64,000 nt of DNA from Branchiostoma lanceolatum (Eukaryota; Chordata; Leptocardii; Amphioxiformes; Branchiostomatidae): assembly GCF_035083965.1 (NCBI RefSeq), contig NC_089740.1:6073552-6137551 (forward strand). The letters run 5' to 3'. The notes below the pieces were generated by a model. The model was not told the DNA's origin. It worked only from the letters and a program-made list of their open reading frames with translations, and ran no database searches. A program made the translations under genes and the position numbers. Position 1 is the first letter of the stretch. Every line of letters begins with the position of its first letter. Positions 46,609 to 58,275 of the stretch are shown in pieces.

Positions 46609-48420
46609 CGATGGAGACACGGTAGCAAGGTAGCCATGAGCAAACTGGAGATATTTATACAAATGTGTCATGATTAGATTCTGTTCTATTCTATCACTGT
46701 GCTGTACATGTATATCATACAGGCTCGTGATTGTGTTTTTAAAAAGTATTGTACAGTTTCTTGTCAGTCTTGCCCTGCTGAAAAGTGTTAAATATGTCAA
46801 ATGATACAAAAGAAATGTGTTTTTCAAAGGGGATAAAATGTCAATGTACGTTTATTCCAGGTATATTGCTAATTTACTCAAAGTAACAATAGAATCAGTG
46901 AAGTCTGTGGTTAATTTTCAATGTTGTAAGCTATTGCAGTTCAGTTCCAAGCCAATAGGGGGCAGCCTGTCCAGAAGTAAACCTTAAGTCTTATATGTAT
47001 AATTTGCAACTTCCAGTAACAAAGCTCCATTTTAGAGTCATACAAAAGTAGAATTATACTGTGATGAGCAATTGCTTTGTATTCCATGTCATTGTGATCA
47101 ACTTTAAAAGTTGTAAGCTCTTGCAGTTCAGTTCATAGCTGCTAGGGGTCAGCTTTTGTAGATTAAACCCTACGTGTTTTATGTATGGGTTGCACCTACC
47201 TGTAACAAAGCTCCAGGGAAAGCTGTACGGTCACAATGTAGAGACATGCAAAAGTAGATTTATGTTGTAGGGGCTAATTTCTTTGTATTCCGAGTTATTG
47301 ATATGTCAAAAGACTTATTTTGCTGAGATCTGAGGAAATAATTGCAAAAGTGCCATTGAGTATTAAATCTTCCAAGTACTTGTATACAGAGTATGTTACA
47401 ATTTAGGCCTGCAATATGGTGTAGAATTTGAGGTAAAATTCACAACAATAGCATGTGAAAGATGTCAAATGACAAGCATATTTTCTAAAAATGGTTTTCT
47501 TAAAGTTATGTGCAAATGTGGCAGTATCAAATGGTTCAGTGATCAAAAAATTTGATTGTTGCTAAATTTAACCTTCTCCCTGCTGCCTAATCCCATAACC
47601 AATACAACTTTGTTGCCAGAAGGCTCCTTTAGCAGTAAAAGGTTAAGACAAGAAAGTTACTATGAAGAACTTTGTACATTGTGATTGGTGATCTTTGTTT
47701 TATCAGTGTAAAATATTCTGTGAAATGGAATATGGAGATTTCGAAAACTTGCCAAAGGTGAAATTAAAGTTACATTGTAGATGTCCTACTGTAGATGATA
47801 TAGATGTTTAACACTTGAGTTTCGCAAAATCATCATGAACTTCAAAGTGTCATCTCTACAATGGTAAAAAAAAGAAACTACAAGAAAGTTTATAGAAAGC
47901 TTCATTTAAAGTTCTAGCTGCCATAGATTGAATAGAAAATCATGCCTGTCCAGAGGATTCTGCCATATTGCATTAAAATGGTTAAAAAGGTTTGGAACTG
48001 CATTTGTAAGCAGTGACACCTATGGCTGCAGTACCATGTGAACAAGTCAGAATTGCCACGAGGAAGGTGAAAGTCACCAAAATGTCAGTTGAATGAAATA
48101 CTTCAGTGAATTACCAACCTGATGAAACTATTCGTGGGTTTAAAATGCAGTAAAAATGTGCAAACTTTCTGTGCAATTTCATGTCAAAACCCTGTACAAA
48201 TGTCGTCTCTACCAAGTCTATAGTAGTCCATCAACTTATGTACTACAAACCATTTATAACATGACAAGAATTGTTTTGGCCATGGATTCTGGTTTCTTCG
48301 TTGTAGCAGTCAGTGAGATCTTTGCAATGTAAGTGTAACAAAGAAGTGAAATGTTATTGCCATATTGAAGCTGTATCAAATGTCTCTTGTTATGAACTAA
48401 TAAATGTTTAATTTTATTGT
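46609..48420 (+). other. LMAN1: LMAN1 3' untranslated region (probable)
   Basis: No further exon is seen. The first strong AATAAA after the stop is at 48,399-48,404. Within it, 'agcccaatag/tgctaggggtcagc' type segments at about 46,930 and 47,110 mark a diverged internal duplication (with 'gtaagctcttgcagttcag'). At about 47,565-47,645 lies an 80-bp AACCTTCTCCCTGCTGCC repeat. The length of the UTR is a guess. Confidence 0.4.
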
Positions 48421-49202
48421 AAACTGAAATGTCTATGACTCCATATGTTTGATTATCACACGATTTCTTACATTTATACTGTACTTCAACCCACTTCAAC
48501 AACTTATCCTTTCCTTTGTGTGAATGGAAAGAGAAACCCTTCCTAAAAACATTACGTTATAGTTTGGTATGGTTATATATACACAAATACCTTTGTATTG
48601 CTACCAAAGAGGAGAAATGTTCAAAAAATGACAGTTAAATCACAATCATGCCATATATGGCTATACATTTATATGGCCATATACAAATGTATGGCAAACC
48701 TGTATATTTGGAGTTCTCCAACTTCCCTGCTTGACATAGCAGACTCGGGAATGTGATAGTGTATAATAGTCACATTGATTTTTATATCAATGTGACCTTG
48801 TGTCCTACCTGGGCCAGAATAACGTTTCTAATATGGGTGTTCCAGACAGGCTCGTATTTTACAATATCCCATGGGCTTTTAAGTTGTATTGCATGGGCTT
48901 TCATCAAATGTTTACTTCATCAAAGATCACTACACACCCAATTAAAGCATGTACTAAACACCCTTCAACTCAATGATAAACCATACTCAACATTACCACT
49001 TTAAAAGTGTTTAGAAACAGAAACATAGATCTGAGTGCATCAGCTTAAGATCTAAATACATTCCTGGGCCCAAAAGTCTACTGTTACTGTATCATAGTAT
49101 ACCGGGGTATTACTGAAAATTTGAAAAACTGACTGAAGTTGCCAACATGCAATGAACTAGTCTCGAGAAAGTATTGGCATTAGAACAAGTACACGTCTTG
49201 AC

Positions 49203-49333
49203 TAAGCTCCAAGCAGATCTAATGGTTGCGAAGATCGTATCCAACTGGCAGAAGAAGTTTTTATGGCAACCTAAGAAAAAACTTCTGCCAGTTGGATACA
49301 GTCTTCGCAACCATTAGATCTGCTTGGAGCTTA
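49203..49333. mobile_element. 131-bp perfect-looking hairpin, CTCCAAGCAGA family
   Basis: TAAGCTCCAAGCAGATCTAA at the left pairs with its reverse complement at the right. The arms are about 60 bp (through 'aactggcagaagaagttttt') with one or two mismatches, separated by a loop of fewer than ten bases. The bases just outside (GTCTTGAC versus GTGAAAAC) match only partly, so a target duplication is not clear. Confidence 0.8.
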
Positions 49334-49554
49334 GTGAAAACAGCACTTTTTGTAAGAACTTTTACAGAATTGTACTCCACTATTTGCTCTGTTGATAGAA
49401 GTTGAACCAAACAGTAAATACAAAAAAATTATCTAAAATTCCTTTCGGCCAGTGAGGCAATATGGAAAAAGAAGAATTGTAAACAGTTTTACAGCAAAAC
49501 AAATCAATACATTGGTCTCTTTATGTGGGTTCTATTTTGCTTTTTGACGTAGTT

Positions 49555-50583
49555 TTACATAACATGGATGGTATGGTCCCTCAAATCAGTTACCACAAGC
49601 TGACCCTGTGTTGCCGTGGCAACAGCACATGGCTGTGTCATTTCTGTAGTGATGTGTTTGAGGAATCTACCTGTCTTGTCAAACATCTCCACACGGCTGT
49701 TTCTGCTGTTAACCACGATGATGTTACCTGCCCTGTCTGTACAGACGCCCATGGGCCCTTGCAGCTGACATTCACCACTTCCCCCAAACTGGAACAGAAA
49801 CTGTCCGTCACCGCTGTAACCATGGATACAGGGATTGCCACAGTCTGATACGTAAACGTTCCCTTCCCCGTCCACAGTGATGTACCATGGGTGTTTCATC
49901 CTCTGTTGCCTTAGTACTAGAGATGCGAGTGCGTTCTTCTTCCCCACAATTCTCACAAGTGTTCCATCTGGCCTGAACACCATCACTTCACCATGTAGGT
50001 TGTCCCAGTCTCCGGTGGTTTGTGTCATGAGGATATGGTTCCTCCTGGAGTCCACGGCAACCCCTCTCACTTTCCCTGTCTTCTGTAGGTCAATCTTCGT
50101 CACTGCCCTGCCCTGTTTGGTGTACTGCACAGCAAACTCTGCCTGTTCTGCCTCCCCCACCACCCACAGGTTTCCCTGCCCGTCTATAGCTACGTCACTT
50201 GGTTCCATTGCCTGTCCACCTCCAGGCACGACCGTTGGGAACTGGTGGACGAATGTTCCCTGCAGGGTGAAGACTTGGATTCTCTTGTTCCATCTATCTG
50301 CTACAATGATCTCCCCTTGATCTGACACTGTAACACTAGAGGGAAACTGGAATTTTCCTGGTCTTGTGCCCTGTCCTCCAAATGTTAGTGTTTGTGAGTG
50401 TGACTGGTGGTAACTTGTGGCCTCTACCGTATTAATACTAGATGTGGGTGATGCTGGGATTGGTGCAGATGGGATAGAAGGTCCGACCATCACATGTCCT
50501 AACATTGGTACTGTGTTAGAGGGGTGAAAGACAGCAGGCTGGGTTTGTACACGCTCATGTGTTCTTCTTCCATGCTTTGCCAT
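49555..50583 (-). CDS. NHL-repeat ORF (C-terminal part of the TRIM locus)
   Basis: The ATG at 50,583 (MAKHGRRTHERV) or the in-frame one at 50,622 opens a frame to the TAA at 49,555-49,557. After a Ser/Pro-rich linker of about 60 residues come about six NHL-type blades with the usual repeats: GKFQFPSSVTVSDQGEIIVA, AMEPSDVAIDGQGNLWVV, VRGVAVDSRRNHILM, HPWYITVDGEGNVYVSD, QGPMGVCTDRAGNIIVV and QPCAVATATQGQLVVTD. This is a full-length propeller for the TRIM2/3 class. NHL propellers bind RNA or protein. With the RING-coiled-coil part cut off upstream, expression would need a new promoter. Confidence 0.75.
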   Translation of the reverse strand: MAKHGRRTHERVQTQPAVFHPSNTVPMLGHVMVGPSIPSAPIPASPTSSINTVEATSYHQSHSQTLTFGGQGTRPGKFQFPSSVTVSDQGEIIVADRWNKRIQVFTLQGTFVHQFPTVVPGGGQAMEPSDVAIDGQGNLWVVGEAEQAEFAVQYTKQGRAVTKIDLQKTGKVRGVAVDSRRNHILMTQTTGDWDNLHGEVMVFRPDGTLVRIVGKKNALASLVLRQQRMKHPWYITVDGEGNVYVSDCGNPCIHGYSGDGQFLFQFGGSGECQLQGPMGVCTDRAGNIIVVNSRNSRVEMFDKTGRFLKHITTEMTQPCAVATATQGQLVVTDLRDHTIHVM

Positions 50584-50639
50584 GATGCCTGTTAGAATGG
50601 TTTCCTGGTGGAGAAAAACCACACCACTCCGCTAAAACC

Positions 50640-51090
50640 AGGGACACTCATTCAATCTCGAATCCACGGACATCCTAGATCGTGAAGAACGCTGGTTCGA
50701 ACGGGGAATTAGAGAAGCAATATATGAGAGGATGTACAACCCCGCCCTCAACAGGAAAGGGGGTCTACGCGTTCAACTTTCAGGCACCTGGGATAATGCA
50801 CTGCCCACGACCCCCCAACCCCGGACAAGCAACATTTAGTTACTGTACTAGAACAACAGTAGCTAATTGAACTATTGGCATAAACTTTGTCTTGAATTAA
50901 TCTTCTTTTTAAAGACTACTTCAAGACATCCTAAATTGTCTTTACCTCATTAACATAATCTATTCAGAGTTTTGGTATAAAACCTTGTGTTCTCAGTCCT
51001 ATCGTTAGTCACTGACGAAAGACAGTGGATACTGTCTGAAACGTCTGACTGTTTCAAAATCTTATCCAGTTGCTTGAGTAATTATTTTTG
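50640..51090 (+). mobile_element. Penelope-like retroelement, 3' end fragment
   Basis: The plus frame ending at about 50,839 reads ILDREERWFERGIREAIYER, followed by NPALNRKGGLRVQLSGTWD and a stop. This is the characteristic C-terminal tail after the GIY-YIG endonuclease domain of Penelope-like elements. The downstream UTR carries 'actgacgaaagacagtggat' and 'ctgtctgaaacgtctgact', a typical 3' signature. It is truncated at the 5' side and inserted opposite in orientation to the TRIM locus. Its right border is approximate; the last few codons of the coiled-coil frame probably belong to it. Confidence 0.75.
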
Positions 51091-51304
51091 GCACACCACT
51101 TTTCCCCATTTCTTCTTCTGCTTGATCACAGGCATCAGACAGTTCATGAACATTTTTAGACACTCTGTCCCTTTCCTTTTGTAACATTTCCATGTTTCGC
51201 TTATCGTTTTCCTCAACTTCAGACAAAAGATAGTCCTTGCTTGCGGTGAGCTTCTGTACCATTTGGTTGTAGGCCTCAATAATGCTGTAGTTAGTTTGTT
51301 ATTT

Positions 51305-51784
51305 CTAGATCTGTTCTTTCAAAGTTTTCTCCTTTTCTGTCAGGCTTGTCATATAGGTGCGGTAAGTCACTAAGTTGTTTCTCCCTTCGTCGAGAAGCGC
51401 TTGAACTGGAGCTTTCCTTTCCTCTGCGGCCTTCTTCAGGCTTATGGTGCGATGGTCGCTGTGCTTTTGATCCAAACACTCGTTGCAAACTGGCACATCA
51501 CACTCTTCACAGTACAGTTTGATTTCTTCGGACTCATGCAAGAAACATAAATTTTTGGACTCCGTAAACTCCTGTTGGATTCTTGTTTGTAGACTTGTAA
51601 CCAGGATGTTGTTTGGTAGATCTTGGACCCCCTTGGGTGGCTTCCTTACCGCCTGACGACAAACTGGGCATTTGAAGGTTGTTTCCCTCTCTGTGAGGTG
51701 TTGTAGACAGTCCTGACAGAAGGTGTGCTGACAGGGCAGGTCTTCTTGGATCTGTGTCCCCAAACTTGACGGTGCGGCTGCCAT
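51305..51784 (-). CDS. Degenerate RING plus intact B-box ORF (part of the TRIM pseudogene)
   Basis: 159 codons from ATG at 51,784. The RING half shows CQHTFCQDC and CPVC, but the first zinc-binding Cys-x2-Cys is gone, so ubiquitin-ligase activity is unlikely. The B-box 2 is complete: CFLH, CEEC, CNEC and HSDH ligands at about residues 80-112. A charged helical stretch beginning ISLKKAAEERKAPVQALLDE starts the coiled coil and ends at the TAG near 51,305. Confidence 0.7.
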   Translation of the reverse strand: MAAAPSSLGTQIQEDLPCQHTFCQDCLQHLTERETTFKCPVCRQAVRKPPKGVQDLPNNILVTSLQTRIQQEFTESKNLCFLHESEEIKLYCEECDVPVCNECLDQKHSDHRTISLKKAAEERKAPVQALLDEGRNNLVTYRTYMTSLTEKEKTLKEQI

Positions 51785-53564
51785 ATTTTACTTCCTCTTT
51801 TTCGGTCCTGTGACAATCTTGTGACTATATATATTATAAGCATGAGGTCAATTGTTTTAATAGTGATGACAGGTTTGTTTGCATATTATGTCATAGTTTC
51901 AGTGGTGCTTTGTTTACATACCAGTGTATGTAATTCAGACGTGACCTAGCAAAATTGCATTGTTCCAAGACTTGCCTAAGTTTGTTTACATCCCAAGCTC
52001 TGTAAAATAATCAATATTACCCAAAATTTGACCCCAGTCCTGAAAAGTGATTTTTCAAGAGTTTGGAGCCCAAACTACAATATGCAGCTAGTGCTTTCAC
52101 ATTCACAAAGATTGTTATCACTGCTTGTTTGGCAGCCTAAACTCAGGGCAAAGTCCAAGTGTTATGTTTGTCCTTGGCTCATAAATATATGTGTGACACT
52201 TCATACTTACAATGTGCTTATCATCATATATTCTGACTAATTCCTGCTATACTCACATTTGTACTGAATGTTAGAGATGCGCTATACACACTCCTAACTG
52301 AATGGTTACAAAAGTTTAAAACTTATGTGCTAAACTGTCATCAATGGGTATGATGGTTCAATCATGTTTTGTTGCTTTCCAAGTGACCACTTAGTGTTTA
52401 CTTGTATGTTTTTTTAATGGAACTATGACCAAGAGGACAGTGGGAGCCAAACTTTCTCAAACCAGTACGAGTAACAGGCAAAACAATTACCTCTGTCTAA
52501 CCACACTACCAGTGGACTAGCCCCCTATATATGGCCTCCGTCGGTCAGTATTGACCATGGTCCTAACACTAGCCCCCTGCTGTAGTGGTTGCACAACTAC
52601 ATGTATGTAGCCCAAGGGACTAGACAAGACTAGAAGGGCATAACCCTATTCCAAAATGGTGTGCTTCTGCTAGACTCCCAAGATCTTTTATCTGCATGTG
52701 ATTTCTATGTAATTATTTAGAAGCTAGCTATGGTTTTACTACATGTATTATTTTCAAATTTCTCAGATTTCATTCAAGTCAAGGTCTCACCCACCCACTA
52801 ACCTAATGAAAAAAGCAGTTCAGTCATCAGTTGTTTCACTACAAAACTTTATATACAACACAGATTAATGTAAGAAAATGAGTTCTCAGCTGCTCTGAGC
52901 AGCAAATAATGTAACACAGTCATGATTGGGTATCCAGAAACATAACTTGAAGGTAGTAAAAATGTATTCTAGATTACTGTGGTGACAAAAATGAGCCCAT
53001 CTTGAAAGATAATATAGTAGTAATGGCTAAGTACAAAATCATAACTGGTCGATATCATTACAAATTTGTAAATAACTTCGCTTTCAATAAAGTATTACCA
53101 ACTGGAGTTCAGTATGTTCTTTCGGTATCTCGACAAAAATCGTTCACTAACATAACGAACACTAAATATAAAACAGCTCGAGAGCTTCGCACAAGGCTTT
53201 CTATTTACAAAGACGAAGTAAAACTAGGATAGTATAAAACAAACAGTTGCTGATTCTACATGTATGTTGGTGACTGGAGGTTTTTATGCATTTTTACTAC
53301 ACCAAAACTAATACTTGAAGTGCTTTCCAATATGGCAAGATTGGGTTGTCCACAAAAATAATTCCCAACCGAAGAAAATTAGCAAGAAAATATGTTAAAA
53401 GTTTCACAGTCAGTGCATTTTTGAATCTGTAGTACTGTCAAATAAGCTGCCTGCTTTGCTATTGATTTACAACATTTCTTGATTTGTCATATTGCTAGAC
53501 AGAGTTCCATGTTTTCCTATGTGTCACATTATGTAAGGAGTGTTCCCAGAGTAAACCTAGCATC
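51785..53564. other. Intergenic DNA, probably including the CHTOP 3' UTR
   Basis: No exon, RNA gene or mobile element is recognisable. AT-rich with scattered 'acatgtatg' runs. The portion next to 53,565 is presumably the CHTOP 3' UTR, but no clear polyadenylation signal could be fixed. Confidence 0.4.
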
Positions 53565-56500
53565 CTATTCGTCAGCTCCAGCTTGTTGCATGTATTCGTC
53601 TAGTTGCGCATCCAGATATCCCTTCGTCTTAGACATGTAGGCATCTAGCTGGTTGTCTAGGTCCTCCTGTATAGCGTAAAAAGATGTGTTTAAAGATATG
53701 AACAACGACATTCAATTTTTGGACCCCAAAATCTTTCTTTTTTTTCATGTACCTTAATACCAAATAGAAAAAAAAGTTATTTTCTGATGTCAAATACCAA
53801 GACGTAGAAATGCAAAATAAAAACATAAAAATGCAAATATTTACATGACATGCAACCTCTCTCTCATTGGTTAATCTGATAATTGCCATGCTATCATTGG
53901 TTGAACTTTTAATTGTGATTGACAGTCAGGACTGGTTCATTTGGGTAGGAAATGGCACAAACCTTGGAGACGTTGCTCTGGATCCCTCCGCGTGCACCGC
54001 GGCCCCGTCCTCGGCCCCCTCCACGACCGCGTAGACCACCACGAATCCCGCGCATTCCACCTCGAGGGGCTCCTGGAAATGGGGAAAATAGCTTTGATGA
54101 GAGAAGACTATACTATCTATATGTGCCGAAGCAGCAAACCCCCTGTACAAATATTGAGTCTGAAATATTCAAATAAAAGAAGTAATATAACCTCTTTCTT
54201 ATTGCGATCACATTAAAAAGCTTTCTAAGAAAGTAAATTTGTGCATAGTGCTGCATACCTTAACTCTGGACCTGAACTGGACTTGTAAAAATGTTTAGGT
54301 TCAAGTCCAAAAAAACCTAAACATCGGGATCCAAGTCCTGACTTGCGAAAAAAATCTCACTTATTTTGTGTTTATTACTGAGCTTTTGAGTTTACCACTA
54401 ACTGTATATGATTTTGGATGTGTATTTCTTAAATTACAAGAAAAATTTATGCCAACATGTAATTTTACATGTAACCGAAAACTAACACATATATGCTATG
54501 GGTTCAGGTTCAGACTTATAAGTCTGGACCTGGACCTGAACATGAGTTTAGATACACAGCACTATTTGTACCCACCTCTGCCTGCCCCCCTCCCCCTCAT
54601 GCCGCCTGCACCGCGGCCGCCACCTCTCGGCATACGACCTCCACGTGGCTGGAAACCTGGAACGTGGAAACGGGTGTACATAGAACAAGAACACATTATT
54701 ACAAGTGTTTCACTGGTCACTTTTGGAAAGACCCTGGCAATTTGGAAAATCTAACTGATTCTAAGCCATACATGGCTTGTCATGAGATCAAAGTGGTTCT
54801 TTAAACCCGTTGAGGGCCATTTTACAGACCACAAAACTTGATTTTATTTTATTTTATTAGAATTGCAACAGTGCAATACACATGGGACACAGGCAGCTAT
54901 TGCTGGCGCCGCGACCCACACACATAATATACCCGTTTTTTTTGCACTTGGGTGAAGTGGGAAAAGTCGTGTGAAGTGCGTTTTTCCCACGGGCACAAGA
55001 TCGGTGGCGTCAGGGGATTCGAACCCGGGACCGCTGGGTTCTGGGCTGAAAACCCTGCCGTAACGCCACACGACCCCACAAAACAAAACTTCATTGTGAC
55101 CAGTGTTTCTAGTTCATCAACACACAAGGTAGAACAAAGAAATTATAGTCACTAAACACACTATTCCACAAATCAGGAGGGTAAGCTGGAAGGGGGACTA
55201 GAGCAGTGGCAGAGAACTGAAAACAGAAGGATGCCATCTTTTTTCAAAAAGCTGTGAAATGAATGCCAAGATTAGTGGATCTTTAAAAGCACTTTTCATG
55301 CAGGGAAAATCTTACAAGGGATTTTGCACAAGGAGAAAGTGACCACCAAGAACGATACCACCGGGTTTTTAAGTATTCTGACCTCTGCCCGCTCCTCTAA
55401 ATCCGCCTCTCCCGCCACGGCCCATGGCGCCGCGACCAAACTGCGGCAGCGACAGCCTGCCTCGGATACCTTCAAACAAACAGCACGACATTTGAGTACC
55501 CACCTGAGACCTGCTGTTAATGTGTTAGAAACTAGGTTTACAGGCTATTAGGTAGCAGGGCGTCAGGGCGTCTTTTAGACGCCTTACACTAAGAAAACAA
55601 GGAAATTAGACGTCCTCCTTTTGCAGGGGACACCCAGAGACTCTGTTTCCTTGGTAATTACATAGACACGTACAATTGTTCCCGACACACACACTGCCAC
55701 TGTTGTTTTTTCCTCATACCAGACACTGGAACAGCATGTAAACTGATTGACATACAAAGCTACCAAGTAATGTTCTAACAGTCCCTTTTGGATTAACATT
55801 CAACACTCCCAACACTGGTATAGAATACAGAAACCTGCAATGAAACATGTTTTTTTACATAGCGAACAAGATTCCTTTCCAAGCCACACATACAGTGTAA
55901 GGTACATGTCATAGCTGATCATACAGGCCTCACCACAAAATGGTTTAGCAAAGTTTGAATCAGCTACAGTTAATGTTGCAAGGATAATGACCAAACCCAG
56001 GACACCGCATAACTTCCCGTTTGGAAGAGGTCCTTGCAGTTACTTAAGACTTAAGGACACATGAAGAAAATGTTCCCAACTCTAAAAACACCCAAAAAAT
56101 TACCAAGATCCACACATAACTAAGCTGATAACAAAAAATCACAAGAAAGAGCATGCAAACGAGAACTAACCTCCCCTGCCGCGTCCGCGAATCCCGCCGC
56201 GCATTCCCCCGCGTCCACGGAAACCTCCACGCTGCGGCAGCCCCAGTCGGGCTTGCACGTTACCCTTGGAACCGAGTCGCAGTTTCAGGGGCATCTGTAA
56301 AACATTGTGAAATACAGAAGTGTTATCAAAGGCTTGGTCCGATTTGTGTCCAGTAATGATTTTGTATGCTCACAGAGTTACCTTTACTTAGTGCCCTTAT
56401 TGTATTCGAGGGGATCGCTGAAAAGGTCTATTGGTAAAGGGGAATTATTAGTGCCATATGGGGAATTTATGTCATACCTAGGTCGGAATAATGTTCGATA

Positions 56501-58100
56501 CAGGTGTTGCGGACCGGTTAATATTTTGGGTAATCACACAGGTTTCTACTTGTCTCTGAGTTGTATCACACGGGCTTCCATATTACCCATAGAATCATTC
56601 GAATGCACTACATGTGCACTGAGTGTGCTACTGTCAAAAATTTAAATACCGGATTTGGACGTTGGAATTGATGCTGTTCAAGGACACCAAATTTTCTCAA
56701 CTTCTGGCACATTTTGCATTCAAATGTGTTTTTTAAGGTGGGTACGACATGAATAAATGATAACATGGTGTATTCAGCACCACCTTCAGTCCCAGCCCTC
56801 CCATAGGTCGGATCTCCCTCTAGCCTTCGGGCGATCTGACCCACGGTCAGGCTGGTACCCCAGGTGATACAGAACACACCCAGTCTGTATTGTATTCTAC
56901 AGTAATCCAGGTAAATGCAATGTTGAAACATGTACCTGATGTACCATCTGCATCTGCTGCTGTTGCTGCTGCTGCTTGAGATGCAGCGCCGCCTGGACCG
57001 TGGGCCGGTTCTCCATCTGCTGCGCCAGGCGGCGGTTCTTCGCGGACGCCATCTGTTGCTGCTGCAACGTTGCCCGTACCTGCTGTTGCGGGGGCGCTTT
57101 CTTGGCCAGGGTGGAGAATCTTGGGGTGTGGATATAATACACAGGACATATAGGTTCATGCAACAGGGCTTCGAGAGGGTCCACATGACACATAGAGTCA
57201 CAGACTGAAGGAGGGGACACCATAGAGAAGAGAAGCCACCATGATGGCATGGTATGATGTTGGGAAGAGTGGTTTAACCTTTAGCACACTGAAGTAGCCA
57301 TTTGGCACCCAATTCCCTATTGGTTACAGAGTTAGGCAGCAGAAAGAAGGTTAAGGGATTGATATAGAAGAAGAGAAAGGAAGATGGGTGGGATGGAGAG
57401 ATGAGATGCAACCTTGAGGACAAGACACCGCCACTGCCGCTTACAAGCACAGCGTGCTTCGGACAGTTTGGCAGTTCCGCTTTCTACATGCCGCTTACTC
57501 ACACGACCCAGGCCTAGGACGGGCACTGAGAAAGCGTAGGGTGGACCCTCTCAGCCTGAAGTCACCTCTGTGGCGAGGTTTGCTTCTGGTTTGGAAGAAA
57601 ATTGAACAAGACATGACAAAACGGCATCACACCTGAGGTGTTGTCAAAAAGTTCATCATTTTTTGTGTGCAAATGGGACACCCTGGTTGTTGTTCACCAG
57701 TACATCAATGCCGATAACATCAATGAAACTTATGCAACGGCAGCATTATACAATACACAACATTTGTTTCAAATGGTGCAGTGCCCTCTACCAACTCACT
57801 ACCAGCAGTGCAGTCGAACGTATTCTTTCTATGTCCAGATATTCTTACTACCCGTTTGGGTGTATGTAAGGCTTTTGTGCTGGAAGCACTGCATCAAACG
57901 CATTATCTAGCCCCATCGTGATCTCTATCTCTTTTTCTGAGATGTGATCTGGGGCTTTTTTTACAGGCACAAAAAACGCAGGGTGTCCTACTGGGGTATG
58001 AACCATTGTTCATGGCACTGTGTGCTCACCGGTCGTTCAGAGAGATTTTGGTGGTGCTTTTGAGCACAACTTTCGGGGTGACATCCTTTCCGTACGACAT
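53565..58100 (-). CDS. CHTOP: CHTOP (chromatin target of PRMT1 / Friend of PRMT1), complete, 7 coding exons
   Basis: Arg/Gly-rich nuclear RNA-binding protein, a partner and substrate of PRMT1, linked to the TREX mRNA export complex. Exons in transcript order: 58030-58100, 56936-57119, 56171-56294, 55383-55469, 54576-54656, 53963-54072 and 53565-53666; total 759 nt, 252 aa (human about 248). The N-terminus [20 protein letters not shown] matches the conserved start, followed by the [19 protein letters not shown] block, a Gln/Met run, [14 protein letters not shown], a long GRG/RGG region spread over exons 3-6, and the C-terminal FOP duplication, where LDNQLDAYM and LDAQLDEYM flank SKTKGY. The Arg residues of RGG are the expected methylation sites. 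The gene is divergent from VPS72. Exons 4 and 5 are symmetric (phase 1-1). A SINE lies in intron 5-4 and a dispersed repeat in intron 4-3. Confidence 0.96.
54880..55085 (-). repeat. tRNA-derived SINE in a CHTOP intron
   Basis: On the minus strand, 'tggggtcgtgtggcgttacg' followed by 'cccgggttcgaatcccctga' gives a tRNA-like head with a perfect box B (GGTTCGAATCC). 'acttttcccacttcaccc' follows. Same family as 34,185 with the best-preserved box B. Confidence 0.8.
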
Positions 58101-58275
58101 TTTGCTTGTGTCTTGCGTCGGTGACGATTTTGGTCCTCTTCTGGTAGTTTCTTGCACTTCCTGCTGTTGAGTACCTACACAATCTGTGAATGTGGAGTTA
58201 AGAAGGTATAAAGGTATAAAGAACTAAATGTTGCAAAAGAATTTGCATAACACGATGCAATGTACTGAACGAAGT

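Larger units (their letters stand above)
49555..51784 (-). pseudogene. TRIM-NHL gene, broken
   Basis: Intronless locus of the TRIM2/3/56-like type read from 51,784 down to 49,555. The order is partial RING, B-box, coiled coil, NHL repeats, which would make a RING ubiquitin ligase with a beta-propeller. There are four breaks. The RING lacks its first Cys pair: the text runs from EDL straight to PCQHTFCQDC, a deletion of about 14-15 residues. Two in-frame stops (TAG, TAA) follow LKEQI at about 51,300. The coiled coil resumes as NYSIIEAYNQMVQKL and then meets a Penelope-like fragment at about 51,090-50,640. The NHL part follows separately. Large TRIM families with many retrocopies are known in lancelets. 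A reduced NHL-only protein could still be made. Confidence 0.85.

Noticed and set aside
49877..50320. 147-codon plus-strand ORF
   Set aside because: It is the antisense shadow of the NHL-repeat frame, which has clear repeat structure on the minus strand.
53002..53232. 76-codon plus-strand ORF
   Set aside because: Weakly plausible composition, but no similarity, no start context and it lies in the likely antisense of the CHTOP 3' UTR.
56930..57208. Leu/Arg-rich plus-strand ORF
   Set aside because: It is the antisense of the Gln-rich CHTOP exon 2.
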